Assembly (NCBI GenBank): GCA_963811685.1
Contig: CAWESK010000020.1
Coordinates: 1-64,000, forward strand
Direction of reading: 5' to 3'
DNA: 64,000 nucleotides
Origin: CAIWHR01 sp963811685
GTDB taxonomy: Bacteria; Pseudomonadota; Gammaproteobacteria; Burkholderiales; Casimicrobiaceae
In this document: piece by piece, positions 1 through 7,892 of the stretch
Layout of the letters: each line of letters starts with the position of its first letter
Position numbering within the stretch: position 1 is the first letter of the stretch
The notes under the pieces: generated by a model
Databases searched by the model: none
Seen by the model: the letters and a program-made list of their open reading frames with translations, nothing else
What the model was told of the DNA's origin: nothing
Made by a program: the position numbers and the translations under genes

Positions 1-796
1 CTCGTTACCAACATCCTCGCCGCCGCCGGTGCCGACCAGGGCGCGCATCGTATCGGGCTCGATCCGACAGTGCGCATTTCGCAAATCATCGGCACCATCG
101 TGCTGATCTTCGTCTTCGTGCCGGCGCTGATCGCCGCGCTGGACGCGCTCAAGATAGAGGCGATTTCGAGACCCGCGACCGACATGCTGGGCAAGATGCT
201 CGCGGCGGTTCCGAACATCGTTGCCGCAGCGCTGATTCTCGTCGTCACCTATTACGTTGCCAAGTTTGCCGCCGGGTTGCTCGGGCGCCTGTTGAACAGC
301 ATGGGTCTCGACACGGTGCCGGAGAAGCTTGGCCTCGCGGGCATCTTCGCCGGTGGCGCACAGCTATCGCAGTTGGTATCGATGCTGGTCCTGTTCTTCG
401 CCATGCTGTTTGCGACCGTCGAAGCGGCGAACCGTCTCGAGTTCACCCAGGTTCGCGATGTCGTGACGCTGTTCATCAAACTTGGCGGCGACATCGTCCT
501 GGTGCCACGATCCTTCTTATTGGCTTCTGGCTCGCCAACCTTGCACACTATGCGCTTCCTCGCCGCGCCGACACCACGAACTCCGAGAGCCTCGCCACCA
601 TCGCGCGGGTTGCCATCCTGGGCCTTGTCATCGCGATGGACTCCTGCAATGGGCATTGCCGACGACATTGTGAACCTGGCGTTCCTCTTGGCCTTCGGGG
701 CGGTCGCGGTAGCGGTGGCGCTGTCGTTCGGACTCGGTGGTCGAGAGGCAGCTGGCAAGCAGATGGAGTACTGGCTGGAGAATTCAGAAGGGATAA
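1..796 (+). CDS. Mechanosensitive-channel-like membrane protein with conserved TM helices, 5' end cut by window, frameshifted
   Basis: The reading frame is open from base 1, so the gene begins outside the window. It encodes a very hydrophobic protein with helices at about bases 70-140, 200-270 and 360-440. The segment NIVAAALILVVTYYVAKFAA resembles the conserved TM-helix repeat of small mechanosensitive ion channel family proteins. The frame moves from 1 to 3 near base 500 and back to 1 near 645, and each rejoin gives sensible membrane sequence (GATILLIGFWLANLAHYA, then MGIADDIVNLAFLLAFGAVA). The family-like end FGLGGREAAGKQMEYWL is followed by stops in the other two frames at 794-800, so the true end is probably there. 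The indels look like sequence errors. The function as an ion channel or osmotic safety valve is inferred from the family only. Confidence 0.6.
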
Positions 797-876
797 CTGA
801 GAGTTCAGTGGAACATGTCTTATCTCGGGCCGCCCCGACTCGCGAATCGACGGCCCCTGATGAGAAAGGAATGACC

Positions 877-1438
877 ATGAAGCGTCGCGTGATGGTGTTG
901 ACAATCGCCGCCGCGCTCGTTGCGCCCGGCATCGCATTCGGAGCGGACAAGGCGAAGGAGCAGGCGGAGGTGAGCAAAGCAGGGCACGACGCGCTCGCCG
1001 CGGTCTACGCAGCGGCACCGTCTGCACGCAAGGCCGTCGAGTCTGCGGCCGGCTATGCCGCGTTCAGCAACTTCGGCATGAAGATCCTCGTCGCCGGGGG
1101 GCGGTTGGGGAAGGGCATCGCGGTCAACAACAAGACCAAGGCAGTGACATACATGAAGATGGCCGAGATTCAAGCCGGCCTGGGCTTCTGGGCGAAGAAG
1201 TTCCAGGTGGTCTGGGTGTTCGAAACCGATAAAGCGCTCAATGACTTCGTCAACTCCGGTTGGGAGTTCGGCGGACAGGCGACGGCGGCGGCGAAAGTCC
1301 GCCGACAAGGGGTCCGCGTATCAGGGCGCGCTCGCAGTCTCTCCGGGGCGTCTGGATCTACCAGGTCACGGAAAAAGGCCTGGCGTCGAGCTCACCGCCA
1401 AGGGGACCAAGTACTACAAGGACAGTGATCTGAACTGA
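877..1438 (+). CDS. Secreted lipid-binding SYLF-domain (YSC84-like) protein, frameshifted near the C-terminus
   Basis: The start at 877 has a GAAAGGA ribosome site six bases upstream and opens a signal peptide (MKRRVMVLTIAAALVAPGIA followed by FG and a charged mature start). The mature part carries a SYLF-type domain: AGYAAFSNFGMKILVAGG, GKGIAVNNKT, QAGLGFWAKKFQVVWVF and GWEFGGQATAAAKV. Near 1,300 the frame changes and the expected tail (DKGSAYQGALAVSPG, then GVELTAKGTKYYKDSDLN) continues in frame 2 to a stop at 1,438, with a second small slip near 1,350. SYLF proteins bind phospholipids; bacterial members are exported and poorly characterised. The upstream channel gene ends about 80 bases earlier, so co-transcription is possible. 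Confidence 0.72.
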
Positions 1439-1639
1439 GACGCACGACTCGCCTCGTGCTGAGTTGGATCCATTGTCCGTTGTGGGTGGCGCCATTCGCG
1501 CCATCTTGTCGCCAAGTCTTGAGGTCTGAAGGTCCGTCCGGCAATTTGAGACTCGTAACTGCCGGCGACCAACCTTTGACCGGTTTGGCGTAGTCATCGC
1601 GCGTCCGAACGCTTCATGGTCCGGATGTAAACTGCGCGC

Positions 1640-1921
1640 ATGCGTACCGAGTACAGTCTTCTCTTGCTGGCCGTCCTGGTCGTCGCATGGATCGTCGTGC
1701 GACGCGTCATCGGCCGGCCACGCCGACGCCTCAAGAAATACAGCAAGTGGCGCACGCACCGCGGCACTTCGACGCCGCTGACCCGGAGTGGGTCGCCACG
1801 GTCGAGCATGCGGGCGTTCGATGATCCGACGACAACCATGAATTCCCTTGGGAAGGGCCGTTGGAGGGGCGGGATGCCGTCACGCCACGCGCAAAACTCG
1901 AAGGTCTCGAAAAAGCGTTGA
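1640..1921 (+). CDS. Small hypothetical protein with an N-terminal membrane helix
   Basis: The 93-residue frame begins with one clear membrane helix (YSLLLLAVLVVAWIVV) followed by a basic stretch (RRVIGRPRRRLKKYSK), the topology of a single-pass protein with its tail in the cytoplasm. I do not recognise a family. The second half is low-complexity basic sequence and may be out of frame, since several genes around it are frameshifted. The end is therefore doubtful. No convincing ribosome site was seen before the ATG. Confidence 0.35.
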   Translation: MRTEYSLLLLAVLVVAWIVVRRVIGRPRRRLKKYSKWRTHRGTSTPLTRSGSPRSSMRAFDDPTTTMNSLGKGRWRGGMPSRHAQNSKVSKKR

Positions 1922-1931
1922 TGCCTCCACG

Positions 1932-2409
1932 GTGAAGTGGCGCGCTGCCCTCTATGCCGGCTTCGTCGCGGGATTCCTGGCGACTGTTGCCGAGATCGTG
2001 CTGTGGGCGCTCTTTACCGATGCGCTTTCCGCGATTTTCTTCAGGGATGCGCGTTTCGCCGCTGCCATTCCGTTGGGGCGCGAAGCGATGTCGGGCGCAG
2101 CAAACGCCGATTGGGAGGTATTGGTCGTCGCGACGCTGGTTCATATCGCCCTTTCCGTCGGCTACGCTTTGAATGCTGAGCTTGTTGATTCGCCGGCTGC
2201 CCCTATATTCGTGCTTGCTGGCGGGGGCTGCCTTCGGATCTGCCCTGTTTGCCATCAACATGTACGGTTTCACGTCTTTTTCCCTGGTTCAGGCGGCACG
2301 CGACTGGATTACCGCCACCGCGCATGTCGTTTTTGGAATTGTTGCGGCGGGTGTTTACGCGATGCTCGCCGGCCGCCGAGCGGGATCGGGCAAGACAGCA
2401 ACATCGTAA
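1932..2409 (+). CDS. Unknown four-helix integral membrane protein, one frameshift
   Basis: From a GTG at 1,932 the frame reads VKWRAALYAGFVAGFLATVA, a hydrophobic start, followed by VLWALFTDALSAIFF and LVVATLVHIALSVGYALNAE. Near 2,220, in a run of five G, the frame passes from 3 to 1 and continues as AGAAFGSALFAINMYGFTSF and TATAHVVFGIVAAGVYAMLA to a stop at 2,409. Together this gives about 158 residues with four predicted membrane helices. I do not recognise the family and no catalytic motif is visible. The G-run position of the frame change suggests a homopolymer sequencing error rather than a broken gene. Confidence 0.5.
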
Positions 2410-2440
2410 CCTCGGTGATATTCAGCGAGTCGCGCGACAG

Positions 2441-3518
2441 ATGAAATCGCTCGGCAGGAAACCCGACGGTGCGCTCAGCGCATCCAGGCCTCGCCGCGCT
2501 GGGCAGGCGGCCAGTTTCGCAACGAGCCACCGGGCGATTTCTGGACTGCGCGACCCGAATGCGCAAATGCCTTCGCTTGGCGACTTTCTTTGCGGCGGCG
2601 AGCGTCGAACGCCGCGCGGGCCGCTGCCGTCGATGAATCCGCTCTAGGCCTGGTCGAAGCGCCCCGCGAGCGGGCTGCGCGCGACCTGGCTTGGTCATTC
2701 CACGATACTGATCGAGATCGACGGCATGCGCGTGCTCACCGACCCGGGTGTGGGGACCGCGCGCGTCGCCGTCGCGATTCGCCGGTCCCAGGCGCTTCCA
2801 GCCCGTGCCCGTTCCGCTACGCGCGATCGCCGCCGTCGATCTCGTCGTCGTGTCGCACGATCACTACGATCATCTCGATTACCCGACCATACGGAGCTCG
2901 CCAAGCGCGACGTCCCGTTCGTCACCTCGCTGGGGGTGGGGGCGCACCTCGAAGCGTGGGGCGTGCGGCCCGAGCGGAGTCGAGCTGATTGGTGGGAAGC
3001 GCACGCCGTTCCGAATACTGGAATTTCGGTGACCGCCGCTCCGTCACAACACTTTTCCGGGCGCGGCCTCAAGAGCCGCAATTCGACGTTGTGGTCGTCG
3101 CTCGTCATCCATTCGCAACGGCACGCGGTTTTCTTCAGCGGCGACACCGGTCTCACGACGGAGTATGGCGCGATCCGCGAACGCCTCGGCCCGTTCGATC
3201 TCGTGATGCTCGAGGTAGGCGCATTCCATCCCGCCTGGGGCGACATCCACCTCGGACCGGAGAATGCGCTGAAGGCGCTCGCGCTGTTGGGCGGCGGCTC
3301 CTGCCCATTTACTGGGCACGTTCAGCCTCGCCATGCACGCATGGGACCAGCCTGCAGAAACGTTGCTCAAGCTGGCGCCGAAATCAGACGCGCAGCTCGT
3401 CATGCCGTTGCTGGGCCAAGCGGTTGAGCCGGCGCACGCGGACCGGGTCGCGCCCTGGTGGCGTGCCGTCTTGACGCGATGCCGGAGGAGCTGCGTCGCG
3501 AGAAACGTACGTCGATGA
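2441..3518 (+). pseudogene. MBL-fold metal-dependent hydrolase (UlaG/NAPE-PLD-like), multiply frameshifted
   Basis: Pieces of one metallo-beta-lactamase-fold protein lie in all three frames. They include RIQASPRWAGGQFRN, the segment LPSMNPL before 2,647, a degraded TWLGHSTILIEIDG around 2,690, VVVSHDHYDHLDYPTI near 2,850 (the HxHxDH metal site), SVTAAPSQHFSGRG near 3,040, FFSGDTG near 3,135 and LVMLEVGAFHPAW near 3,205. The arrangement matches the UlaG/NAPE-PLD-like family that ends with a histidine motif and PWW, seen here at about 3,452. At least five frame changes are needed, more than in any neighbour. It could be a real pseudogene or a badly sequenced intact gene; with the indel load elsewhere I favour sequence error in part. 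Confidence 0.65.
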
Positions 3519-3660
3519 CGATGCTGCCCAGGGCGATGCCCGGCCTCTCGACTAGGCCCAAGCGACGCAGAAGCTGCTGCCCCAAACCGAACAGCTCGAC
3601 CGTGAATTGCGCTACATTGGTCAAGGGTCATCGAACGATCCTCATTCGAAGGAGGGGAAG

Positions 3661-3921
3661 ATGAACATCCTGACCATCCTGATCGGGTTCGTCGCAGGGC
3701 TCGTGGCCAAGATGTTGACCCCCGGGAAAGACCCGAGTGGTTTTTTCATTACGGCCGCCATCGGCATCGCCGGATCGTTGGTCGCCACCTACGTTGGCCA
3801 GGCGATGGGCTGGTATCAGGCTGGCGAATCGGCGGGATTCATCGGGGCTGTCGTGGGAGCCATAGTTCTATTGGTGATTTACCACCTGATTCGTCGGTCG
3901 ACCTCGAATCCCAATCCGTGA
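3661..3921 (+). CDS. GlsB/YeaQ/YmgE family stress-response membrane protein
   Basis: This 86-residue protein is almost all membrane helix: NILTILIGFVAGLVAKMLTP, ITAAIGIAGSLVATYVGQ and AGFIGAVVGAIVLLVIYHLI. The pattern of three glycine-rich helices with a PG turn after the first is that of the transglycosylase-associated GlsB/YeaQ/YmgE family. The ATG at 3,661 has an excellent ribosome site (AAGGAGGGG) just before it and is preferred over the upstream in-frame start at 3,607. Members are inner membrane proteins induced by general or acid stress; the molecular role is not settled. The next gene starts 18 bases downstream and is probably co-transcribed. Confidence 0.85.
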   Translation: MNILTILIGFVAGLVAKMLTPGKDPSGFFITAAIGIAGSLVATYVGQAMGWYQAGESAGFIGAVVGAIVLLVIYHLIRRSTSNPNP

Positions 3922-3939
3922 TTTGACCTGGAGAGCGCC

Positions 3940-4464
3940 ATGGCATTTGATTTGGGCGGGTTGTTGCAGCAGTACTTGGGCGGCGGCGGTGCGTCGCCGG
4001 GCAACGCGGTGGATCACTTCGGCCAGGTGGCGCAGACGGCGCCCCCGGAGCTGGTCGGCCAGGGATTGGCGGCAGCCTTTCGCTCCAATCAGACACCGCC
4101 GTTCGGGCAAATGGTCGCGCAGTTGTTCTCGCAGGCGAACCCGCAGCAACAGGCGGGAATGCTGACTCAATTGCTGAGCAGCCTGAGTCCGGCGGCCGTC
4201 GCCGCGTTGACGAACAGCGGCGTGCTTCCCGGAGTCCTCGGGCAAGGCGCCGGGAGCATCCCGGCGCCGGTCTCGCCTCAGCAGGCGAGCGAGATCACGC
4301 CTGCCCAAGTGCAGGAGATCGCGACGCATGCGGAGCAACACACCCCCGGCATCGTCGATCAGCTGAGCCAGTTCTACGCTCAGCACACCGGCCTTGTCCA
4401 GACGCTCGGCAGCGCGGCGCTCGCGATCGCGCTTGCGCACATGGCCAATCGGACCAGGAGTTGA
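3940..4464 (+). CDS. Unknown glutamine/alanine-rich soluble protein
   Basis: The 174-residue product begins MAFDLGGLLQQYLGGGG and has no signal peptide. Its centre is rich in Gln, Ala, Pro and Ser, with predicted amphipathic helices (QMVAQLFSQANPQQQAGMLT, LLSSLSPAAVAALTNSG) and a C-terminal helix (LVQTLGSAALAIALAHMANR). I do not recognise the family. The Gly-rich N-terminus and helix pairs recall small bacterial proteins of unknown function near stress genes, such as DUF937-type proteins, but I cannot assign it. Its start lies 18 bases after glsB, so the two probably form one unit. Confidence 0.7.
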   Translation: MAFDLGGLLQQYLGGGGASPGNAVDHFGQVAQTAPPELVGQGLAAAFRSNQTPPFGQMVAQLFSQANPQQQAGMLTQLLSSLSPAAVAALTNSGVLPGVLGQGAGSIPAPVSPQQASEITPAQVQEIATHAEQHTPGIVDQLSQFYAQHTGLVQTLGSAALAIALAHMANRTRS

Positions 4465-4496
4465 GTTCGATCCGCGCTTGCCGATTTCAGCAGCAC

Positions 4497-4525
4497 TTGA
4501 GGCCTGAATGTCGTTGCGCTAAGAT
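4497..4525 (+). promoter_or_regulatory. Predicted sigma-70 promoter for the ornithine cyclodeaminase-like/M17 operon
   Basis: A TTGAGG box at 4,497-4,502 is separated by 17 bases from a TAAGAT box at 4,520-4,525. Each hexamer matches four of six consensus bases and the spacing is ideal. Transcription would start near 4,532, just before the hairpin-rich leader. No binding data are available; this is read from the sequence alone. Confidence 0.5.
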
Positions 4526-4539
4526 TTGATCCGCATGCT

Positions 4540-4630
4540 CCGGGGACGGAGGCAGACTCCCCGGATTCCCAGACGCCCACGGCGTCCAAGCTCTGCTCTG
4601 ACCGCGGGTCGCAAGACCTTTTGGAAGGAG
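4540..4630 (+). promoter_or_regulatory. Structured 5' leader with mutually exclusive hairpins, candidate riboswitch or attenuator
   Basis: Three stems are visible. Stem 1 pairs CCGGGGA (4,540-4,546) with TCCCCGG (4,558-4,564). Stem 2 pairs GACGCC (4,572-4,577) with GGCGTC (4,581-4,586). Stem 3 pairs GGTC (4,607-4,610) with GACC (4,615-4,618) around a GCAA tetraloop and is followed by TTTT and then the Shine-Dalgarno GGAAGGAG (4,623-4,630). The GGTC arm can instead pair with GACC at 4,600-4,603, so two folds compete next to the ribosome site. That layout is what an expression platform looks like. It does not match a riboswitch class that I know, and a ligand cannot be named. Confidence 0.4.
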
Positions 4631-4631
4631 T

Positions 4632-5699
4632 ATGCGCGTTGGACGCAATCGCCGGAACTCGCCTCTTTGCCCCCCGCCGGCAATGCCGGCGCATTCCGTT
4701 TTGAACGCCTCGCATTCGCTGCTGCTCACGCGCCGCGACATTGCCACGTTGATGGCGCCGCACGACTATATCGCCGCCGTCGAGGCGGGCTTTCGCAGCT
4801 ACGCTGGCGGCACCGCGGACGCTCCAGCGCCGATGCATATCCCCGCCCGGCAGGGCGACTTTCATGCCAAGGGTGCACGTATCGCGCTGGATCGCGCCTA
4901 CGTCGCCGTGAAGCTGAATGGAAATTTTCCGGGCAACCCGCAGCGAAGCGGCCTGCCGACGATCCAGGGTGTGGTGATCTTGTGCAACGCCGACGATGGG
5001 TCGGTGCTGGCCGTCATGGATTCGATCGAAATCACGTTGCGGCGAACGGCCGCGGCGAGCGCGCTTGCGGCGCGATATCTGGCGCGTGAGGAAGCCGCCT
5101 GCATCGCGATCTGCGGATGCGGCGCGCAGGGACGCGCCCAGCTCGCCGCGTTGCTCGATGTGCTGCCGCTCACGCAGGCGCGCGTATGGGATCTCGATCA
5201 CGACAAGGCAGAGGAATTCGTGCGCCATGGACGTGCGGCGTCCGGAATCGACATCAGAGCCGTTTCCGAGGTGGACGATGCCACGAGATCGAGCGACGTC
5301 ATCGTGACTGCGACGAGCTCGCGCACGCCCTATCTGATGCGAAACATCGTGCCTGCCGGCGCCTTTGTCGCCGCCGTAGGCGCCGACAGCCCGGACAAAA
5401 GCGAGCTTGCCCCTGAGCTGATGGCCGAGGCGACGATCGTCGTCGACGTCCTGGCGCAGGCCGCAACGATGGGCGACCTGCATCATGCGCTTACCGCAGG
5501 ACGCGCCACGCTCGCGGACGTCCATGCGGAGCTCGGCGATCTCGTCATCGGCCGTAAGCCCGGGCGCACGTCGGCCGAGGAAATCACCGTGTTCGATTCC
5601 ACGGGCACGGCAATTTCGGATGCCGCGAGCGCCGTCGCGATTTATGAGCGCGCAGTCGCCGAAAACGTCGGTTCCTTCATTGACTTCGGCGCCTGCTGA
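4632..5699 (+). CDS. Ornithine cyclodeaminase/mu-crystallin family protein
   Basis: This is a full-length member of the ornithine cyclodeaminase/mu-crystallin family (about 340 residues). Conserved features are the lysine in VAVKLNGNFPGNP, the arginine in SIEITLRRTAAASALAARYL, the nucleotide-binding turn CGCGAQGRAQLAAL and the aspartate of VGADSPDKSELAPE. Family members deaminate or reduce amino and imino acids, for example ornithine to proline, lysine, alanine or ketimines; the substrate here is unknown. The start is uncertain. ATG 4,632 has GGAAGGAG only one base upstream, which is too close, while ATG 4,683 sits in the loop of a 7-bp hairpin (4,675-4,691). The M17 peptidase gene follows after 22 bases, suggesting peptide or amino acid catabolism. 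Confidence 0.82.
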   Translation: MRVGRNRRNSPLCPPPAMPAHSVLNASHSLLLTRRDIATLMAPHDYIAAVEAGFRSYAGGTADAPAPMHIPARQGDFHAKGARIALDRAYVAVKLNGNFPGNPQRSGLPTIQGVVILCNADDGSVLAVMDSIEITLRRTAAASALAARYLAREEAACIAICGCGAQGRAQLAALLDVLPLTQARVWDLDHDKAEEFVRHGRAASGIDIRAVSEVDDATRSSDVIVTATSSRTPYLMRNIVPAGAFVAAVGADSPDKSELAPELMAEATIVVDVLAQAATMGDLHHALTAGRATLADVHAELGDLVIGRKPGRTSAEEITVFDSTGTAISDAASAVAIYERAVAENVGSFIDFGAC

Positions 5700-5721
5700 G
5701 CGTCGCCCCAAGGAGCATCTC

Positions 5722-7092
5722 ATGTCCCCATTTCTTACGACCGATCGTAGCGGCGCCATTCCCATCATGGCGGTCCGAAAGGACAATCTTCCCGCATGGC
5801 TCGAGCAGCACTTGCGCTCGCGTGAATGGCTCTCGCGGATCGGTTTCAGGGCGGAACCGGGAACGTTCGCGTTCCTGCCGGATGCAGACGGCCGTGTGGA
5901 GTCGATCATCGCTTCACCCGCGACGGGCGCCCCGGTGTACGCATTCGCCGGATTGCCAAGCGCATTGCCCGAAGGGAAATACGTTCTTCAAATGGAAGAG
6001 CAGGGCGTTTCGCCGGCCGATGCCGCGCTCGGCTGGGCGCTGGGTTCTTATGCGTTTACTGCGTACACGACGCCGAAGCGCGCACCGGCGACGCTCGTAT
6101 GGCCTGCCGACGCCGATCAACGCGAAGTCGAGCGCATTGCGCGCAGCGTGTTTCTGGCACGCGACATGATCAATACACCGGCGGAAGACATGGGACCCGA
6201 ACACCTCGCCGACGCCGTCAGCAAGGTCGCGGATGCGCACGGAGCGAAGCTCGACGTCATCGTGGGTGACGACTTGCTGCGCCAAAACTATCCGACGATC
6301 CACATCGTCGGGCGCGCGAGCGCGCGGCCGCCGCGCCTCATCGATCTCCGCTGGGGAGACGAATCGGCGCCCAAGGTCACGCTGGTCGGCAAGGGCGTGT
6401 GCTTCGATACGGGCGGTCTCGACCTCAAGACGCACGACGGCATGCTGCAAATGAAGAAAGACATGGGAGGCGCCGCCGTCATGCTAGGGGTAGCCAACGC
6501 GCTCATGGACGCGGGCACGCCGATCCGCCTTCGCCTGCTGATTCCGGCGGTCGAAAACTCCGTCAGCGGCAACGCCGTCCGACCGCTCGACATCGTGCGC
6601 ACGCGCGGCGGCAAGACTGTCGAGATCGGCAACACTGACGCAGAAGGGCGCCTGGTCCTGTGCGATGCGCTGGCCGAAGCAGACAGCGAATGCCCCGACC
6701 TTCTCATCGATTGCGCGACGCTCACCGGCGCTGCGCGCGTTGCGCTCGGCCCCGAGCTGCAGGCACTGTATTGCGACGACGATGGCGTCGCCGGCGGCCT
6801 GCTCGAGGCAGGGACGGCAGTCGGCGATCCGCTGTGGCGCATGCCGCTCTGGCGGCCCTACCGCAAGGAATTGGAAGGCAAGTGCGCGGACTTGAACAAC
6901 GTCGCCAAAGGGACGTTCGCGGGATCGATCATCGCCGCACTGTATCTCGCCGAATTCGTGTCGACGGCGACGCGGTGGGCGCATCTCGACGTCATGGCCG
7001 CGAACACCACCGCGAGGCCCGGCCGCCCCGAAGGCGGGGAGGCGACCGGGATGCGCGCGCTCTACGCCTATATCAGGCAGCGATACGCATAG
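5722..7092 (+). CDS. Leucyl aminopeptidase family protein (M17 metallopeptidase)
   Basis: The 456-residue protein carries the complete M17 catalytic site in its C-terminal half: the lysine and aspartate of VGKGVCFDTGGLDLK, the aspartate of MKKDMGGAAV, and the NTDAEGRLVL signature that supplies Asp, Glu and Arg. These bind two divalent metals and cut N-terminal residues from peptides. It is shorter than classical PepA (about 500 residues) and its N-terminal domain is reduced, as in the PepA-like subgroup of proteobacteria. The start at 5,722 follows AAGGAG at a good distance and is chosen over an earlier in-frame start inside the upstream gene. It is 22 bases downstream of the cyclodeaminase-like gene, so one operon is likely. 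Confidence 0.9.
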   Translation: MSPFLTTDRSGAIPIMAVRKDNLPAWLEQHLRSREWLSRIGFRAEPGTFAFLPDADGRVESIIASPATGAPVYAFAGLPSALPEGKYVLQMEEQGVSPADAALGWALGSYAFTAYTTPKRAPATLVWPADADQREVERIARSVFLARDMINTPAEDMGPEHLADAVSKVADAHGAKLDVIVGDDLLRQNYPTIHIVGRASARPPRLIDLRWGDESAPKVTLVGKGVCFDTGGLDLKTHDGMLQMKKDMGGAAVMLGVANALMDAGTPIRLRLLIPAVENSVSGNAVRPLDIVRTRGGKTVEIGNTDAEGRLVLCDALAEADSECPDLLIDCATLTGAARVALGPELQALYCDDDGVAGGLLEAGTAVGDPLWRMPLWRPYRKELEGKCADLNNVAKGTFAGSIIAALYLAEFVSTATRWAHLDVMAANTTARPGRPEGGEATGMRALYAYIRQRYA

Positions 7093-7892
7093 GCGAGCGG
7101 CGGCCCATATCTTGCGTGGTATTTGTCAATGGATTCCGCGTGCGCTGGGATGGCGCAGGAAGACGCTTGATTTCGCGGGACTTCAGATCGATGCGCGGGA
7201 TGATCTCGCGATAAGCGCCATGTAGGCGGCGCCCGTTGCAGGTAAGAGTTACACGACAAGCTCGCGCGAGACGCGGCGCGTCGCTGCCTGTCAGCATGGT
7301 CCTTATCTCACCCTGGCGCCGCGTGGCCATTTGCGGATAGACGACGTCAAGCGTGCCGCGGGCGGTTTGTGCGACGCGTTGGCGGCACAGGACCTTCCGG
7401 TCCGGCACGCGGGCTCGTTCGGTTTCGACTTTGTCGCCGCCGAGTGGTTTCCGGATCCCGTCACCCGGCGCAACGTGATTCGCGTCGCCCGTGCCGACCT
7501 CCCATCGGCACTGATAGACCGGATCGCCGATGGCATCGACGATTGGTGGGCATTGCATGCGCGCGCGTTGTCGAATTCCGCTGCGCATCCCGAATGGCAT
7601 CGGGCCGAGCAGGTGGAGACCGCGTGATCGGGTTGCCGCCAAAATCGGAATGCCGCCGGGTCTCTGAGACTTGGCTGACATCACATCCGAGCTGAAAGGC
7701 TGGCGCCGAAGACGCTGTAAGCGCCCTTGCCGAATGGGTAGGCGCGGTCCTACCCGCGATCCGGCAACGTGCCGATATCGTCGCTCGCCGCTGCGCCGCT
7801 AATCTTCGCGTCAACCGTTCGGCCGCGGTCGAATCGCCTATCGGGGCGTCGCCTGCTGACGACAATCAGAGGATTCATTCGGGAGGACGAAG
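7093..7892. other. 800-base stretch with no intact gene
   Basis: Between the peptidase and the secreted protein no full gene is visible on either strand. Bases 7,093-7,291 hold nothing I can assign. Bases 7,292-7,627 hold a protein fragment described separately. Bases 7,628-7,892 contain only the likely promoter and leader of the next gene, ending in the ribosome site GGGAGGA near 7,880. The stretch reads like the ruin of one gene. Confidence 0.5.
7292..7627 (+). pseudogene. C-terminal fragment resembling a fold-type I PLP-dependent enzyme
   Basis: The frame reads HGPYLTLAPRGHLRIDDVK, then RHAGSFGFDFVAAEWFPD, RRNVIRVARADLPSALIDRI and DDWWALHARAL before a stop at 7,627. The order of a compact alpha/beta segment, a glycine-phenylalanine motif and an RVARADLP strand looks like the end of the small domain of a PLP-dependent transferase. 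I could not find the lysine-bearing large domain upstream. It may be a truncated gene or the only readable part of a frameshifted one. The family call is tentative. Confidence 0.3.

Noticed and set aside
7093..7291. TTGACA on the minus strand near 7,130 as a promoter
   Set aside because: No -10 lies 16-18 bases downstream, and no minus-strand gene follows.
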